A stretch of DNA of 64,000 nt from positions 746-64,745 of the forward strand of contig JYOE01000015.1 of the NCBI GenBank assembly GCA_000955875.1, given 5' to 3'. This DNA comes from Terrabacter sp. 28 (GTDB lineage Bacteria > Actinomycetota > Actinomycetes > Actinomycetales > Dermatophilaceae). Below the pieces are notes generated by a model. The model was not told the origin of the DNA, ran no database searches, and was given only the letters and a program-made list of their open reading frames with translations. Of the stretch, positions 8,728-19,761 are shown in pieces (within the stretch, counting starts at the first letter, position 1; every line of letters starts with the position of its first letter). The position numbers and the translations under genes are program-made.

Positions 8728-10015
8728 GCCGCACCTCCCGTCCGACCGGCCGGACCGGCGAAGACGTCGAGCAGGGCCGACGTGGCGTCGGCCGGGCTGT
8801 AGCGCTCGGCGACCAGACGTCGACCCGCACGTCCCAGACGCACCGCGAGCGCCGGGTCGACGAGCAGCCGGTCGACCGCTGCGGCGAGGGCCTCGACGTC
8901 GTCGGGCGGCACGAGCAGCCCGGTGACCCCGTCGACGACGAGCTCGCCGATGCCGACGACGTCGGTCGACACGACCGGCACCGCGCGGGCGAGTGCCTCG
9001 ACGAGGACCGTCGGCATGCCGTCGCGGTCGCCGTCGGCGTCGATGCGGCAGGGCAGCACGAACGCCCTGCAGCCCGCGAGCGCGGCCTGCACCTCGTCAC
9101 CCGTGGCCGAGCCGCGTAGGTGGATTCGCCCGTCGAGTCCCAGCGTGTCTGCGAGAGAGGCCAGCTCGGGCCGCAGTGGCCCGTCGCCGATGACGTCGAC
9201 GACGAGGCCCGGGTGCCTCTCGGTGAGAAGCGCGGCCGCGCGGACGAGCAGGTCGACGCCCTTCTTCGGCACCAGCCGTGCCACGCACAGTAGTGACGTG
9301 CTGGCCGCCGGGTCGGCGACCGGTCCGACGCCGACGCCGTTGGCGACGTGCCGCACCGAGGCCCGTATGCCGCCCTCCCGCACGACCGACTCGAGGTGGG
9401 TGACGTTGTGGCTCGAGACCGTGACGACGGTGTCGACCCTCGACAGCCGCCGGGCCAGGTGAGGTGCGTTGTCGTGGTGGTAGATGTCCTTCGCGTGGGC
9501 CGTCACCGAGCAGGTCACTCCGGCAAGGGCGGCCGCGACGACGGCGACCTCCGACGACGCGGTGGCGAAGTGCGCGTGCACGTGGGTCACGCCCTCACGG
9601 CATACGCGGTCGGCGACGATGCCGCCCTGGACGAAACGCCGCCACGTGCCGTCACGTCGCGCCCGCAGCGCCAGCGTCGACCACCGCACGGGGCGCCGGA
9701 GCGCCAGCCCGAGGTGGGCGCGCAGGGTCGCGGGGTCGCGCAACCGGGCGTGCCTCGGCACGTACCGCACCTCGGCGCGGACGGCTTCGAGCTCGGGGTG
9801 GGTCGGGGAGTCCTCCGGCGGCAGCAGCGCGTCGACGAGCACCCGGACCCCGGCGGCCTCCAGACCGAGCACCTCGCGGAGCACGAACGTCTCCGACAGC
9901 CGCGGAAACCGCTTGAGCACGTAGAGGACCGGGCCGACGGGGGCGGAGGGGCCAGGTGCCGCGGCCACCCACCCGGCCGCGGGGGCGGCGACCGGGGTGG
10001 TGACTGCTGCCTGGC

Positions 10016-10019
<4 letters not shown>
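8724..10019 (-). CDS. Glycosyltransferase, GT4 family
   Basis: A 431-residue GT-B enzyme. After a 30-residue Ala/Pro-rich N-terminus comes LYVLKRFPRLSETFV, a start typical of colanic-acid/exopolysaccharide GT4 enzymes. THVHAHFATASSEVA lies in domain 1 and LLCVARLVPKKGVDLLVRA opens domain 2; the nucleotide-sugar motif is in DRDGMPTVLVEALARAVPVVST. The ATG at 10019 was chosen because it overlaps the ABC exporter stop (ATGA); the longer open frame upstream is exporter sequence read in another frame. Third gene of the operon. Confidence 0.9.
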
Positions 10020-11820
<1,801 letters not shown>

Positions 11821-11824
<4 letters not shown>

Positions 11825-12939
11825 GCGACGGCCTCCAGCGCGCGGGAGGTCACGGCCCTGGCGGCCATGGCCGCTCCGTCGAAGGAGATGCCGGCCCGGG
11901 CACAGGCGGCAGGGGCGAGCCGCCGGGGCTGGTCGAGCAGCCAGGCGACCTCCTCCGGGGTGGCCGTCTCGTCGAGCACGTCGGCGAGGCCCAGCGACGC
12001 CAGTCGGCCGGCGCGGATGGCCTGCTCGCGGCGTGGGGCGCGGCGGGGCACGAGGACGGCCCGCTGACCGGCCGCCAGGGCCTCGACGGTGCTGTTGTAG
12101 CCGCACATCTGCACGACGGCGCCCGCGCCGGCGAAGAGGTCGACCGTCGAGCCGCCCCCGTGACGCACCTCGAGCCGGGCCTCCAGCTCGCGGTCGTCAC
12201 CGACGATCCGGCGCAGCCAGTCACCGGCGTACGGGCCCGCCGTCACCACGCCGCGCAGGCCCGGGCGGCGCCGCAGCGCCTCGACCCCCAGGCGGAAGAG
12301 GGTCTCTCCGTCACCGCCCCCACCAGCGCTGACGACGACCAGGTCCTTGTCGCGGACGCGGCGGGACGGGCGCTCGACCACCCACCCGCAGTAGCGGACC
12401 GGGAACGGCAGACCGTAGTCGCGCTCGTGGTCGCACAGCAGCGGGCTGCCGAAGACGAGCAGCTCGTCGTAGACGTCGCGCACGCCCCTCCAGCCGGGGC
12501 CGTCGAGCTCGCGGCGGACGGTCGGTGTGTCGTCGAGCACGTCGCGCAGGCCGAGGAGGATCGTGGCGCCCTGCCGGCGGGCCTCGGCCAGACCGGGTCG
12601 CAGCTCGCCGGCGGTGCCGAAGGGGTGCCGGTCGACGACCACGACGTCGGGTCGCAGGTCCGCGACGAGAGAGCCGAAGACGCGGGCCCGCTCGGCGACC
12701 GCCGCCTCGAATCCCATGCCGTCGCAGCCGTAGCGCCCGGTCTGGTCCTTGAGGAGGGACGGGACGCGCACGACGGAGAACCGCGGGTCGTCGAGCCACT
12801 CCGGCAGGCGCTGCACCCCGCTGACGAGGACGATCTCGGCGGTCGGGTCGAGCCGGGCGACCTCGCGGGCGATGAGCGCGTTGCGGCGGGTGTGCCCCAG
12901 GCCGAACCCGTCATGCGACGAGAACACGTAGCGACCCAT
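11821..12939 (-). CDS. MurG-like glycosyltransferase (COG4671-type predicted glycosyltransferase)
   Basis: A 372-residue GT-B protein that starts MGRYVFSSHDGFGLGHTRRN, the N-terminal loop of the COG4671/MurG-like group. LVVVSAGGGGDGE begins the second domain, and QMCGYNSTVEALAAGQRAVLVPR is the donor-binding segment of UDP-sugar enzymes. It is the first gene of the minus-strand operon running to 6645 and has a strong ribosome site (AAGGAGG before the ATG). The substrate is not predictable. Confidence 0.85.
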
Positions 12940-13041
12940 GATGCCTCCTTGCCGACGGGGGAACGCGAGGTGAACGGCTGAAGAACGTGCGCGCCAGTCT
13001 CATCGCGGCTCGGACGTAGCGACCATCGGACGTTGGTGCTA

Positions 13042-13063
13042 GTACCGGTTCGCGGGTACCGGT
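13042..13063. promoter_or_regulatory. Direct repeat GTACCGGT in the divergent promoter region
   Basis: Two copies of GTACCGGT, at 13042-13049 and 13056-13063, lie 14 bp apart in the 159-bp gap between the saccharide operon and the SDR gene. Each contains the palindrome ACCGGT. They could be binding sites for a regulator of either gene. No regulator gene is adjacent, so this is only a candidate. Confidence 0.3.
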
Positions 13064-13098
13064 GGGCGTGCCGGAGCGCACCCCCTAGGGTCGGCCGT

Positions 13099-13893
13099 AT
13101 GCCGTCTCGCCCTCCCCGTCGCGTCCTCGTCACCGGTGCCGCGTCCGGTCTCGGACTCTCGCTCGTGCGCGCCCTCGTCGCCCGCGGTGACCACGTGCTC
13201 GCGACCGACGTGCAGCCCGAGCGGCCCGCGGTCCTGCCGGCAGCCGCCGACTACCTCGCGCTCGACGTGCGCAGCGACGACGCGTGGGCCGCGGCACTCG
13301 CCCACGTGCGCGAGACGTGGGGCGGCCTCGACCTGCTCGTCAACAACGCCGGTGTCGCCGCCGGCGGCCGCATCGACGTCGCGAGCATGGACGAGTGGCA
13401 CTGGATCGTCGACATCAACCTGCTCGGCGTCGTGCGCGGCTGCCGCACGTTCACGCCGCTCTTCAAGGAGCAGCACAGCGGCCACATCGTCAACACCGCC
13501 TCGCTCGCCGGGCTCGTGCACGCGCCCGGCATGTCGGCCTACAACACGGTCAAGGCCGGCGTCGTCGCGCTGAGCGAGACCCTGTCGCACGAGCTGGCGC
13601 CGCACGGTGTCACGGTCTCGGTCGTCTGCCCGTCGTTCTTCCGGACCAACCTCGGGACGTCCTTCCAGGGCGCCGACACCGAGATGGAGGACGCCGGCAA
13701 GAAGATGGTGAGCGGCTCGAAGCGCTCGGCCGACGAGGTCGCGGCCACGGTGGTGCGCGGCATCGACGCGCGCAAGGAGATCATCCTCACCGACCGCGAC
13801 GGTCAGATCGCTTGGCGGGCAAAGCGATTCGCGCGACCGGCCTACACCGCGGTCATGAAACGGGCGGCTCGTCGCGTCGCCCGGGGACGGTGA
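13099..13893 (+). CDS. Short-chain dehydrogenase/reductase (SDR)
   Basis: A 264-residue classical SDR. It has the cofactor loop TGAASGLG (about 11-18), the structural LVNNAGVAAGG (about 82-92), catalytic Ser in NTASLAG, and Tyr/Lys in YNTVK. An acidic residue after beta-2 (ATDVQ) suggests NAD(H) preference. I used the ATG at 13099 rather than the upstream GTG because the family begins near RRVLVTGAASG. The start codon lies inside a copy of the over-represented word GTATGCCG. Monocistronic, with the substrate unknown. Confidence 0.9.
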   Translation: MPSRPPRRVLVTGAASGLGLSLVRALVARGDHVLATDVQPERPAVLPAAADYLALDVRSDDAWAAALAHVRETWGGLDLLVNNAGVAAGGRIDVASMDEWHWIVDINLLGVVRGCRTFTPLFKEQHSGHIVNTASLAGLVHAPGMSAYNTVKAGVVALSETLSHELAPHGVTVSVVCPSFFRTNLGTSFQGADTEMEDAGKKMVSGSKRSADEVAATVVRGIDARKEIILTDRDGQIAWRAKRFARPAYTAVMKRAARRVARGR

Positions 13894-13897
13894 CGCG

Positions 13898-14383
13898 CTA
13901 GCGCCGGGTCGCGCGCCGGACGTCGACCTCTGCCGGTGAGCCGGCACCCAGCACGCCCTCGAGGCTCGCCCGGAGCAGCTGCGCCGCGGCGAGGCCGTCC
14001 ACGTCGAACGTGCGGCTGAGGTCCGGCTCGTCGTCGAGCTCCCAGCCGAGTGCGAGGAGGGCCTGCTGCTGCTCGCCCGTCAGGTCGGTGAGCCCTTCGA
14101 ACTCCGTGTCGGCGATGCACTCCAGCGCGATGACCGACCCGAGGCGCCGGGCCTGCACGAAGACGTCGGGGACGTGGGCCGGGTGGTCGGCCGGCGGGCG
14201 CGTGCGTCGCCACCCGCGGTGACGCGCAGGGGCCCGCTCGGCGGCATACGCACTCGAGGCGCGCGACTGCACGTGGACGGTGAACGTCACCCAGTCCTCG
14301 TCGGCGAGGGCGGCGAGGTCGGCGGCGACACGGGCGGTCCACGCCTCCCACGTCTCGTCGAGGGGGTCCAGCGGGTCGCTCAT
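13898..14383 (-). CDS. Uncharacterised protein, possibly TY-Chap/YbjN chaperone-like
   Basis: A 161-residue acidic soluble protein. The pattern FTVHVQSRASSAYAAERAP, then VFVQARRLGSVIALECIAD, then LTGEQQQALLALGWE followed by a hydrophobic C-terminal helix (LAAAQLLRASLEGVLG) resembles the TY-Chap/YbjN type III-secretion-chaperone-like domains common in actinobacteria. I recognise the resemblance only by pattern. Its ATG overlaps the stop of the upstream thioesterase (ATGA), so the two are co-translated. Confidence 0.55.
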   Translation of the reverse strand: MSDPLDPLDETWEAWTARVAADLAALADEDWVTFTVHVQSRASSAYAAERAPARHRGWRRTRPPADHPAHVPDVFVQARRLGSVIALECIADTEFEGLTDLTGEQQQALLALGWELDDEPDLSRTFDVDGLAAAQLLRASLEGVLGAGSPAEVDVRRATRR

Positions 14384-14913
14384 GCCGGCACCGGCACCAC
14401 CGCCGTCTCCATGAGGCGGCGCAGGTGGTCGGGGATCGGGGTCGAGCGACGCGTCACGGAGTCGATCTCGACGTGCACCCAGTGGCCGAGGGCCTTGATG
14501 GCCGGGTCTGACGTCTCGGGGTCGCTCGTGCCGGCTCGGTGCGGGGCGTCGGGGTCGACGAAGAGACCGAGCTGGTAGGTGACGCTGCTCGAGCCGATGC
14601 GCGTCACCCGGATGCCGACGACGAGCGGGGTCGGGAAGGCGACCTCGGCGTAGAAGGCGCACCCCGACTCGGCGACGACGCCCTGCGTCGCGTCGGTGAG
14701 CGGGTCGACCGTCACGTGCTCGGCCTGCCAGCCGTTGATGGCCGAGTCGAAGAGCTCGTAGTACACGGCGTTGTTGAGGTGGCCGTACATGTCGTTGTCG
14801 GACCACCGCGTCGTGACCCGACGGTGGACGGGGAAGTCCGCGAGGGTCAGGTCCCGTGGGTCGTGCGGGACTCGTGGGTCTTCGGGGCCGCTCAGGTCGG
14901 GAGTGCCGGGCAT
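14380..14913 (-). CDS. Acyl-CoA thioesterase, 4HBT/hotdog fold
   Basis: A 177-residue single hotdog-domain protein. The signature RWSDNDMYGHLNNAVYYELFD (about residues 34-54) is the 4-hydroxybenzoyl-CoA thioesterase-like active site, with the Asp in DNDMYGH. The family hydrolyses acyl-CoA thioesters. The start at 14913 was preferred over 14922 and 14988 because CAGGA lies at normal spacing and the longer frame would overlap the divergent helicase start. First gene of a two-gene operon. Confidence 0.85.
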   Translation of the reverse strand: MPGTPDLSGPEDPRVPHDPRDLTLADFPVHRRVTTRWSDNDMYGHLNNAVYYELFDSAINGWQAEHVTVDPLTDATQGVVAESGCAFYAEVAFPTPLVVGIRVTRIGSSSVTYQLGLFVDPDAPHRAGTSDPETSDPAIKALGHWVHVEIDSVTRRSTPIPDHLRRLMETAVVPVPA

Positions 14914-14981
14914 GGGGCCCATCCTGCCCGAGCCTGTGGACGAGGCCCGGCCGTGTCGGCGCCCGAACGTAGAGTTCAGAG

Positions 14982-17900
14982 GTGGCATGGAGCGTGGGGC
15001 GGGCGACGTGGGTCGGTGAGGTCACCGACCCCGACATCTCGCAGCAGGTCGGCACGCGCACCTTCGACCGCGGCCTGGCCTACGCCGCCGAGCGCCGGGT
15101 GCGCTCGCTCGCCACGCGCCCCGACGGACTGATGCTCCTCGGCACCATCGAGGGCAGCGCGTCCGACACCTACCAGACGATCATCGAGGCGCGGCCGCAT
15201 CCCAAGGGCCGCGCCCACCTCTGGCACGGTCGGTGCAGCTGCCCGGTGGGCACCGACTGCAAGCACGTCGTCGCGCTGATGCTGACCGCCCGCGACGTCG
15301 CGCGCGGCGTCACGCTCGGCCCCCCCGACGAGGACGACACGGCGGCGGCCGGTGACGCAGCGGCGGCGGTGCAGGCGGTCAGCTCTCCCGGTCTCGTCGT
15401 GCCGCCCCACTGGGCCGACGTGCTCGGGCACATCCGGCCTCGCCCGGCCGAGGTCGCCCCCGCCACGTCGCGCCCCGAGCCGCGCGGCGACCTCATGCCC
15501 GCCGGGCTCTTCGTCGACACGGTCTACCGCGACCGGCGGGGCCGCCGCGGGGTGCCCGAGCTGAGCTACGGGCTGCGCCCCACGCGGTGGACCCGCGCCG
15601 GCACGTGGCACCGCACCCTGTCCTGGCACGACGCCCTGCCGCAGTGGCGACCGGGCATCCGCTTCCTGCCCGAGCACGAACGCATCATGGGCCGGCTGCA
15701 CGACGTCGCCCGGCACGGCTCGGGCGGCACGACGTACTTCTCCGCGACGCCGCCGCTCTCGCTCGACGCGAGCGCCGAGGTGTGGCCGCTGCTGCGCGAG
15801 GCCCGCGCCGTGGGCATCGAGATCCTGCCGGGCGAGGGCGTCACGGGGCCGGTCCACGTCGTCGACGAGCCCGCCACCCTCGTGCTCCACGTGAGGCGGG
15901 CCGCCGACGGCACGGGCGACCTCGACCTCGACGTCGAGCTCGATGGGCTGCCACCCGAAGCGACCGGCGAGCGGCTGCTGCTCGGCGACCCGGTGCACGC
16001 CGTGGCCGTCGAGTCCGACGACGGTGCCCTGACGTTCGTGCCGCTCGAGCAGGAGCTCGACCTCGGGCCGGCCGCCCTCGAGTCGGCGCTCGCCGGCCTG
16101 CGCGTGCCCGCCGACGAGCGAGCCCGCTTCCTGCGGTCCGTCGTGCCCGGCCTGCGGCAGCGGCTGCGCATCCGGTCCGAGGTGCCGCTGCCGGCGCCCG
16201 AGGTGGCCGAGGCCGCCGCCCCCGAGCAGGTCACCGTGCACGTGCGCGTCGTCAGCGACGTGCCCGGCGAGGTGCGCCTCGACCTGGGCCACGCCTACGA
16301 CGGGCGCCCGCGCCCCTTCACGACCGCCCGGTTCGGCACGGTGGGAGGTCGCGACCGCGACGCCGAGGCCGCCGCGGTGCGGGCGGCGACCTCGCTGCGC
16401 CGGGTGCCGGGGGCGTTGCGCTCCGACCTCGGCGGTCACCCGTACCTCGTGCCGCGAGTCGTGCTGACCGGGCTTCAGGCCGCGCGCTTCGTCGGCGACA
16501 CCCTCGCCGAGCTCGAGTCCGACGAGCACGTCACCGTCGAGGTCGACGGCGAGCTGCCGCCCTACGAGGAGGTCACCTCCGCGCCGGTCGTGCGCCTCGG
16601 CACGGGCGAGCGGCAGCCGGCCCCCGAGCAGGAGCGGGGATCCGACGCCGGCGACTGGTTCGACCTGCACGTCTCGGTCGAGGTCGAGGGCGAGGAGGTG
16701 CCGTTCGAGCCGCTGTTCGCCGCGATCGCCCGCGGCGACGAGATCATGCTCCTCGACTCCGGGTCCTTCTTCCGCCTCGACCGCCCCGAGCTGCTGCGGC
16801 TGCGCGACCTCATCGAGGAGGCCCGCGAGATCGCCGACCCCGAGACGGGCGAGCTGCGGCTCAGCGCCCACCACGCCGACCTCTGGGACGAGCTGGTCGC
16901 GCTCGGCGTCGTCGACGAGCAGAGCGCCCGGTGGGCCGCGAGCGTCGAGGCCCTCGGATCGCTCGAGTCGGGCCCGGTCGCAGAGGTGCCGCCCGACCTC
17001 AGGGCGACCCTCCGGCCCTACCAGCTCGACGGCTTCCGCTGGCTCTCCCGCCTCTGGGACGCCCGCATCGGCGGCATCCTCGCCGACGACATGGGCCTCG
17101 GCAAGACGCTGCAGGTCATCGCGACGCTCGTGCGCGCCCACGACCGCGGCGAGCTCGGGTCGGCGGGCGCCGACGCCCGCGGGCCGGTGCTCGTCGTCGC
17201 GCCCACGAGCGTCGTCGGCACGTGGATGGGCGAGCTCGAGACGTTCGCGCCGCACCTCGCGGCCGTGGCCGTCACCGCCACCGAGCGCAAGCGCGGGGTG
17301 CCGCTCGCCGACGTCGTCGCGGGCACCGAGGTCGTCATCACCTCGTATGCCGTCCTGCGCCTCGACGAGGAGGCGTTCCGGGGTGTGCGGTGGGGCGGCG
17401 TCGTGCTCGACGAAGCCCAGTTCGTCAAGAACCGCCAGGCCAAGACCCACGTCGCCGCGCGACGCCTCGGCGCCCCGTTCACCATCGCGGTCACCGGCAC
17501 GCCGCTCGAGAACTCCCTCATGGACCTCTGGTCACTGCTGTCCCTCACGGCCCCGGGCCTCTACCCGCGCCCCGACGTCTTCACGAAGAGCTACCGCAAG
17601 CCCATCGAGTCGGGTGAACGGCCCGAGCTGCTCGACCTGCTGCGCCGGCGCATCCGGCCGCTGATGCTCCGCCGCACCAAGGAGCAGGTCGCGATCGACC
17701 TGCCGCCCAAGCAGATCCAGGTCGTGGCGCTCGACCCGCACCCGGTTCACCGGCACATCTACGACCAGCACCTGCAGCGCGAGCGGCAGCGCGTGCTCGG
17801 CCTGCTCGACGACCCCGACGCCAACCGCGTCGCGATCCTCGCGGCCCTCACCCGACTGCGGCAGCTCGCCCTCGACCCCGTGCTCGTCGACGAGGTGCAC

Positions 17901-18425
17901 GCCGGCAAGGGCACCGCGTCGAAGATCGAGTTCCTCGTCGACCAGCTGCGCGAGCTCGCCGCCGAGGGGCACCGGGCGCTCGTCTTCAGCCAGTTCACGG
18001 GCTTCCTGCGCATCGTCGAGAGCGCGCTGACCCGGGCAGGCATCGACACGGCCTACCTCGACGGCTCGACGACCGACCGGCAGGCCGTCGTGCGCGGCTT
18101 CCGCGAGGGCGACGCGACGGCGTTCCTCATCAGCCTCAAGGCAGGGGGTTTCGGGCTCACCCTCACCGAGGCCGACTACGTCTACGTGCTCGACCCGTGG
18201 TGGAACCCTGCCGCCGAGGCCCAGGCCATCGACCGGGCCCACCGCATCGGCCAGAACCGCCCCGTCACCGTCTACCGCCTCGTGTCGGCGGCGACCATCG
18301 AGGAGAAGGTCGTCGCCCTGCAGGAGCGCAAGCGCGACCTCTTCCAGCGCGTCGTCGACGAGGGTGGGTCCCTCTCCGGTGCCATCACCGCCGACGACGT
18401 GCGCGACCTGCTCGGCCTGCCCTGA
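14982..18425 (+). CDS. SNF2/Rad54-type helicase with N-terminal SWIM zinc finger
   Basis: A 1147-residue ATPase. A SWIM finger (CSCPVGTDCKH) lies at about residues 83-93, and a long SNF2-associated bacterial domain follows to about 660. The SF2 core has motif I DDMGLGKT, motif II VVLDEAQF (DEAQ, not DEAH) and motif III TGTPLENS. The C-terminal lobe has LVFSQFTGFL, GFGLTLTEADYV and the arginine-finger motif QAIDRAHRIGQ. Such proteins translocate on double-stranded DNA and may remodel nucleoid proteins or stalled RNA polymerase; the bacterial SWIM-SNF2 role is not settled. GTG start, monocistronic. Confidence 0.92.
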   Translation: MAWSVGRATWVGEVTDPDISQQVGTRTFDRGLAYAAERRVRSLATRPDGLMLLGTIEGSASDTYQTIIEARPHPKGRAHLWHGRCSCPVGTDCKHVVALMLTARDVARGVTLGPPDEDDTAAAGDAAAAVQAVSSPGLVVPPHWADVLGHIRPRPAEVAPATSRPEPRGDLMPAGLFVDTVYRDRRGRRGVPELSYGLRPTRWTRAGTWHRTLSWHDALPQWRPGIRFLPEHERIMGRLHDVARHGSGGTTYFSATPPLSLDASAEVWPLLREARAVGIEILPGEGVTGPVHVVDEPATLVLHVRRAADGTGDLDLDVELDGLPPEATGERLLLGDPVHAVAVESDDGALTFVPLEQELDLGPAALESALAGLRVPADERARFLRSVVPGLRQRLRIRSEVPLPAPEVAEAAAPEQVTVHVRVVSDVPGEVRLDLGHAYDGRPRPFTTARFGTVGGRDRDAEAAAVRAATSLRRVPGALRSDLGGHPYLVPRVVLTGLQAARFVGDTLAELESDEHVTVEVDGELPPYEEVTSAPVVRLGTGERQPAPEQERGSDAGDWFDLHVSVEVEGEEVPFEPLFAAIARGDEIMLLDSGSFFRLDRPELLRLRDLIEEAREIADPETGELRLSAHHADLWDELVALGVVDEQSARWAASVEALGSLESGPVAEVPPDLRATLRPYQLDGFRWLSRLWDARIGGILADDMGLGKTLQVIATLVRAHDRGELGSAGADARGPVLVVAPTSVVGTWMGELETFAPHLAAVAVTATERKRGVPLADVVAGTEVVITSYAVLRLDEEAFRGVRWGGVVLDEAQFVKNRQAKTHVAARRLGAPFTIAVTGTPLENSLMDLWSLLSLTAPGLYPRPDVFTKSYRKPIESGERPELLDLLRRRIRPLMLRRTKEQVAIDLPPKQIQVVALDPHPVHRHIYDQHLQRERQRVLGLLDDPDANRVAILAALTRLRQLALDPVLVDEVHAGKGTASKIEFLVDQLRELAAEGHRALVFSQFTGFLRIVESALTRAGIDTAYLDGSTTDRQAVVRGFREGDATAFLISLKAGGFGLTLTEADYVYVLDPWWNPAAEAQAIDRAHRIGQNRPVTVYRLVSAATIEEKVVALQERKRDLFQRVVDEGGSLSGAITADDVRDLLGLP

Positions 18426-18449
18426 CGCGGCTGCCGGCGAGCGTGGAGA

Positions 18450-18929
18450 ATGGGGCTCGTGACCCAGAACTTCACCCTCGACGAGCTGGCCGCCCACGAG
18501 TCCGAGCTCGTCTTCGACCGGTTCGACGACGACACGGCCTGGCGCCTCGGTGTCGCCCTGCGCGAGGCCGCCCGTTCGGCGGGTCACCCCGTCGCGATCT
18601 CGATCCGCCGCAACGGCCAGCGCCTCTTCCATGCCGCCCTGCCCGGAGCCTCTGCCGACAACGACGGCTGGCTCGAGCGCAAGAGCGCGGTGGTCGACCG
18701 CTACGGCCAGTCGTCGCTGCGTGTCGGTGAGGGTTTCCGCGCGAGGGGCAAGTCGTTCGAGGGCGACTCGCGCCTCGACCCGATGACGTATGCCGCCCAC
18801 GGCGGGGCCTTCCCCGTGACGGTGCGCGACGTCGGCTGCGTCGGAACGATCGCCGTCTCGGGCCTGCCGCAGGTCGAGGACCACCGCCTCGTCGTCGACG
18901 TGCTGCGCGCGTTCCTCGAGAACGGTTGA
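18450..18929 (+). CDS. UPF0303 family protein (HbpS/GlcG-like, annotated as heme-degrading domain)
   Basis: A 159-residue protein matching the UPF0303 pattern: an N-terminal helix, VAISIRRNGQRLFHAALPGASADNDGWLERK, RVGEGFRARGKSF, and a C-terminal sheet VRDVGCVGTIAVSGLPQVEDHRLV. The fold is shared with HbpS/GlcG proteins, some of which bind heme, but activity in this subgroup is not well documented. The start could also be the GTG nine bases downstream. The SoxR-box-like dyad before sodA begins 14 bp past its stop. Confidence 0.75.
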   Translation: MGLVTQNFTLDELAAHESELVFDRFDDDTAWRLGVALREAARSAGHPVAISIRRNGQRLFHAALPGASADNDGWLERKSAVVDRYGQSSLRVGEGFRARGKSFEGDSRLDPMTYAAHGGAFPVTVRDVGCVGTIAVSGLPQVEDHRLVVDVLRAFLENG

Positions 18930-18940
18930 GCCGCAAGGAT

Positions 18941-18971
18941 TTGACCTCAAGCGGGGTTGAGGTCTGAGAGT
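18941..18971 (+). promoter_or_regulatory. Candidate SoxR-type promoter and operator upstream of sodA
   Basis: CCTCAAG-CGGG-GTTGAGG (18945-18962) lies inside the longer dyad GACCTCAA-N6-TTGAGGTC (18943-18964). It matches the classical SoxR box CCTCAAG-N4-CTTGAGG at 13 of 14 positions. It is centred in an over-long promoter, TTGACC (18941-18946), 19-bp spacer, GAGAGT (18966-18971), which is the geometry of MerR-family activators. The next gene is sodA, about 110 bp downstream. The same hairpin could instead terminate the UPF0303 gene, but no T-run follows. Confidence 0.5.
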
Positions 18972-18977
18972 GGCGGA

Positions 18978-18994
18978 GTGGGTACGTGACCCAC
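18978..18994. promoter_or_regulatory. Inverted repeat in the sodA leader region
   Basis: GTGGGT-ACGTG-ACCCAC forms a perfect 6-bp dyad with a 5-nt centre. It sits just downstream of the SoxR-like promoter and about 88 bp before the sodA start. It could be an operator or a transcript hairpin. A second weak -10 candidate, TAGAGT at 19040-19045, lies closer to the gene. Confidence 0.3.
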
Positions 18995-19081
18995 AGCCCG
19001 TGCCCACGGACACCCTGTCGACGGCGGTTTGCCCCGGCATAGAGTGGGCGGAGCCGGATGGTCTCCAGAAAGGAACGACAA

Positions 19082-19702
19082 GTGGCTTACACGCTTCCCG
19101 ATCTCGACTACGACTACGCAGCCCTCGAGCCCCACATCAGCGCTCGCATCATGGAGCTGCACCACAGCAAGCACCACAAGGCCTACGTCGACGGTGCGAA
19201 CGCCGCGGTCGCCAAGCTCGAGGAGCTTCGCGAGTCGGGTGACTACGCCTCCGTCAACGGCGTCGAGAAGAACCTCGCCTTCCACCTGGGCGGTCACACG
19301 AACCACTCCGTCTTCTGGAAGAACATGAGCCCCGACGGTGGTGGCCAGCCCGAGGGTGAGGTCAAGGCCGCGATCGACGAGTACTTCGGCGGCTTCGAGA
19401 AGTTCCAGGCGCACTTCAACGCCAACGCCAACGCGATCCAGGGCTCCGGCTGGTCCATCTGGGCCTGGGACACCATCGCGCAGCGGCCGCACATCATGCA
19501 GCTGTTCGACCAGCAGGGCAACATCCCCGTCGGCCAGATCCCGCTGCTCCAGCTCGACATGTGGGAGCACGCGTTCTACCTGCAGTACGAGAACGTCAAG
19601 GCCGACTACGTCAAGGCCTGGTGGAACGTCGTCAACTGGGAGGACGTCGCCGCCCGCCTCGAGCGCGCGAAGGCCACCACGGGCCTCATCATCCCGGCCT
19701 GA
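19082..19702 (+). CDS. sodA: Superoxide dismutase, Fe/Mn family
   Basis: A 206-residue cytoplasmic enzyme that converts superoxide to peroxide and oxygen. Metal ligands fit the family: His27 (MELHHSKHH), His75 ([10 protein letters not shown]), Asp159 and His163 (LLQLDMWEH). The QGSGW segment near 120 carries the Gln usually seen in Mn-type enzymes, so manganese or cambialistic use is likely. The GTG at 19082 was chosen because the family starts [11 protein letters not shown] and AAGGA lies upstream. A SoxR-like promoter precedes it, and a long terminator shared with galK follows. Confidence 0.96.
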   Translation: MAYTLPDLDYDYAALEPHISARIMELHHSKHHKAYVDGANAAVAKLEELRESGDYASVNGVEKNLAFHLGGHTNHSVFWKNMSPDGGGQPEGEVKAAIDEYFGGFEKFQAHFNANANAIQGSGWSIWAWDTIAQRPHIMQLFDQQGNIPVGQIPLLQLDMWEHAFYLQYENVKADYVKAWWNVVNWEDVAARLERAKATTGLIIPA

Positions 19703-19761
19703 GCACGACACACCTGAGGAGGGCGGTCACCCCGGTGGGGTGGCCGCCCTCCGTCGTGCTC
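19701..19761. terminator. Nested bidirectional terminator between convergent sodA and galK
   Basis: The inner stem has 16-bp arms at 19718-19733 and 19737-19752 (GGAGGGCGG... against ...CCGCCCTCC, one G-T wobble) with a 3-nt loop. An outer stem GAGCACGAC (19701-19709) pairs with GTCGTGCTC (19753-19761). The outer arms overlap the stop codons of both genes. The structure is symmetrical and could stop transcription from either side. There is no clear T-run, as is common in high-GC actinobacteria. Confidence 0.75.

Noticed and set aside
14976..17450. 824-codon open frame antisense to the SWIM-SNF2 gene
   Set aside because: Composition is the typical antisense pattern of Val/Gly/Arg/Asp repeats without motifs, and the opposite strand holds clear helicase motifs.
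18943..18964. Dyad after the UPF0303 gene as an ordinary intrinsic terminator
   Set aside because: Not excluded, but the stem is only 8 bp, no T-run follows, and its sequence and promoter geometry fit a SoxR site much better.
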